This document shows, in pieces, positions 63,257-64,000 of a stretch of 64,000 nucleotides of DNA; position 1 is the stretch's first letter; each line of letters opens with the position of its first letter. Source of the stretch: Methylomonas paludis (GTDB taxonomy: Bacteria > Pseudomonadota > Gammaproteobacteria > Methylococcales > Methylomonadaceae); assembly GCF_018734325.1 (NCBI RefSeq), contig NZ_CP073754.1:2728001-2792000 (forward strand), written 5' to 3'. The translations under genes and the position numbers were made by a program. The notes under the pieces are model-generated. The model saw nothing but the letters and a program-made list of their open reading frames with translations. It was not told where the DNA came from and did no database searches.

Positions 63257-64000
63257 ATGACTGTTGAAGCAAAAAAAGAAACACTAGGTTTTCAAACTGA
63301 GGTCAAACATTTACTGCATTTAATGATTCATTCCTTGTACAGCAACAAGGAAATATTCTTGCGCGAATTAATTTCCAACGCCTCTGATGCCGCCGATAAG
63401 CTGCGTTTCGAAGCATTGGGAAATGACAGTCTTTATGAAGGCGATAGCGATCTGAAAATCCGTATCGAATTTAATGAACCCCAAAAAACTATCACCATTA
63501 TTGACAATGGTATTGGTATGACCCGCGAAGAAGTTCAGGATCATATCGGTACTATCGCTAAATCGGGAACCAAACAGTTTTTTGAGCGCTTAACCGGCGA
63601 CCAAGCCAAAGACAGTGAATTAATTGGTCAATTTGGGGTTGGCTTCTATTCAGCCTTTATCGTTGCCGATAAAGTTAGCTTGACCACCCGTAAAGCTGGA
63701 ACCGCTGTTAGCGAAGGGGTACGTTGGGAATCGGCCGGCGAAGGTGACTACAGCATTGAAACGGTAGAAAAACCCAGCAGAGGCACTGAAATTGTGCTGC
63801 ATCTGAAGGAAGGCGAAACAGAATTTTTAAACGATTGGCGCCTGCGTTCCATTATTAAAAAATTCTCGGATCACATTTCCTTACCAATTGTGATGAGTAA
63901 AGAAGTTGTTGCCGAGCAGGACGAGGAAAACAACGAAATAACGCCAGCCAACATTGAGGATGAGACCGTCAATAGCGCTTCGGCTCTATGGGCAAAATCA
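63257..64000 (+). CDS. htpG: Chaperone HtpG (Hsp90), 5' part
   Basis: The first 248 codons of the bacterial Hsp90; the gene runs off the right edge. The N-terminal ATPase domain is complete, with [14 protein letters not shown] (Mg/ATP Asn), [17 protein letters not shown] and [11 protein letters not shown]. The middle domain begins before the cut. The start is ATG 63257, with GAGAAGAG upstream. HtpG folds and remodels client proteins in the cytoplasm and is heat-shock induced, in line with the sigma-32 match upstream. Confidence 0.97.
   Translation, partial: MTVEAKKETLGFQTEVKHLLHLMIHSLYSNKEIFLRELISNASDAADKLRFEALGNDSLYEGDSDLKIRIEFNEPQKTITIIDNGIGMTREEVQDHIGTIAKSGTKQFFERLTGDQAKDSELIGQFGVGFYSAFIVADKVSLTTRKAGTAVSEGVRWESAGEGDYSIETVEKPSRGTEIVLHLKEGETEFLNDWRLRSIIKKFSDHISLPIVMSKEVVAEQDEENNEITPANIEDETVNSASALWAKS

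Overview
The window looks like chromosome from a gammaproteobacterial methylotroph, most likely a type I methanotroph (Methylococcales). The basis is a complete calcium-type methanol dehydrogenase cluster (mxaFJGIR-x-SACKL with divergent mxaB and a detached mxaD), set among housekeeping genes in gammaproteobacterial order (trpF-trpB-trpA-accD-folC-dedD-cvpA-purF-metZ; smpB with ratA-rnfH nearby; orn near rsgA). No methane monooxygenase gene is present, so methanotrophy itself is inferred. No rRNA, tRNA or CRISPR array was found.

Layout. 1-4.8 kb: 3' end of an EVE-domain gene, a large MscK-type mechanosensitive channel, a class II aldolase-like protein and glutaredoxin 3. 4.9-13.9 kb: a minus-strand biosynthetic block for tryptophan, fatty-acid, folate, purine and methionine synthesis. 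14-20.7 kb: a DUF2231 membrane protein, ApbE, an isochorismatase-like hydrolase, SmpB, a sodium-dependent transporter, RatA-RnfH and a GNAT/nitrilase pair. 20.7-22.6 kb: an accessory patch with a decayed transposase end and a secreted HEXXH protein carrying a carbohydrate-binding-like domain. 22.7-35.3 kb: TonB, rubredoxin, ProS, ComEC, truncated haemoglobin, cytochrome b561, SerS, Orn, an M48 peptidase, RsgA, an extended CrcB with a DUF190 partner, and SixA. 35.3-40.7 kb: cytochrome P460, CstA, a small Spy/CpxP-like protein, PpnP, an rRNA-methylase-like protein and an FAD oxidoreductase. Two copies of a dispersed intergenic repeat lie near 28.0 and 38.2 kb.

40.8-52.2 kb is the methanol oxidation region. 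MxaF and MxaI form the periplasmic PQQ/Ca2+ dehydrogenase, MxaG is its cytochrome c acceptor and MxaJ an accessory binding protein. MxaR, S, A, C, K and L form the ATPase/von Willebrand-type maturation system. MxaB is a response regulator read divergently, and MxaD is a periplasmic START-fold protein. A strong hairpin lies between mxaF and mxaJ, and an intrinsic-terminator-like hairpin between mxaI and mxaR, suggesting that structural and maturation genes are expressed at different levels. A membrane protein of unclear role sits between mxaR and mxaS.

52.4-64 kb: a HopJ-family protein, a four-gene exopolysaccharide export/chain-length module without glycosyltransferases whose ATPase lacks the P-loop lysine, a DsbD with a duplicated N-terminal domain, FxsA, a DUF2892 protein, UvrD, and the 5' part of htpG behind a good sigma-32 promoter match. 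No wholly new system stands out. The best leads are the mxa cluster architecture, the HEXXH secreted protein, the double-alpha DsbD, the P-loop-deficient EPS ATPase and the dispersed repeat.
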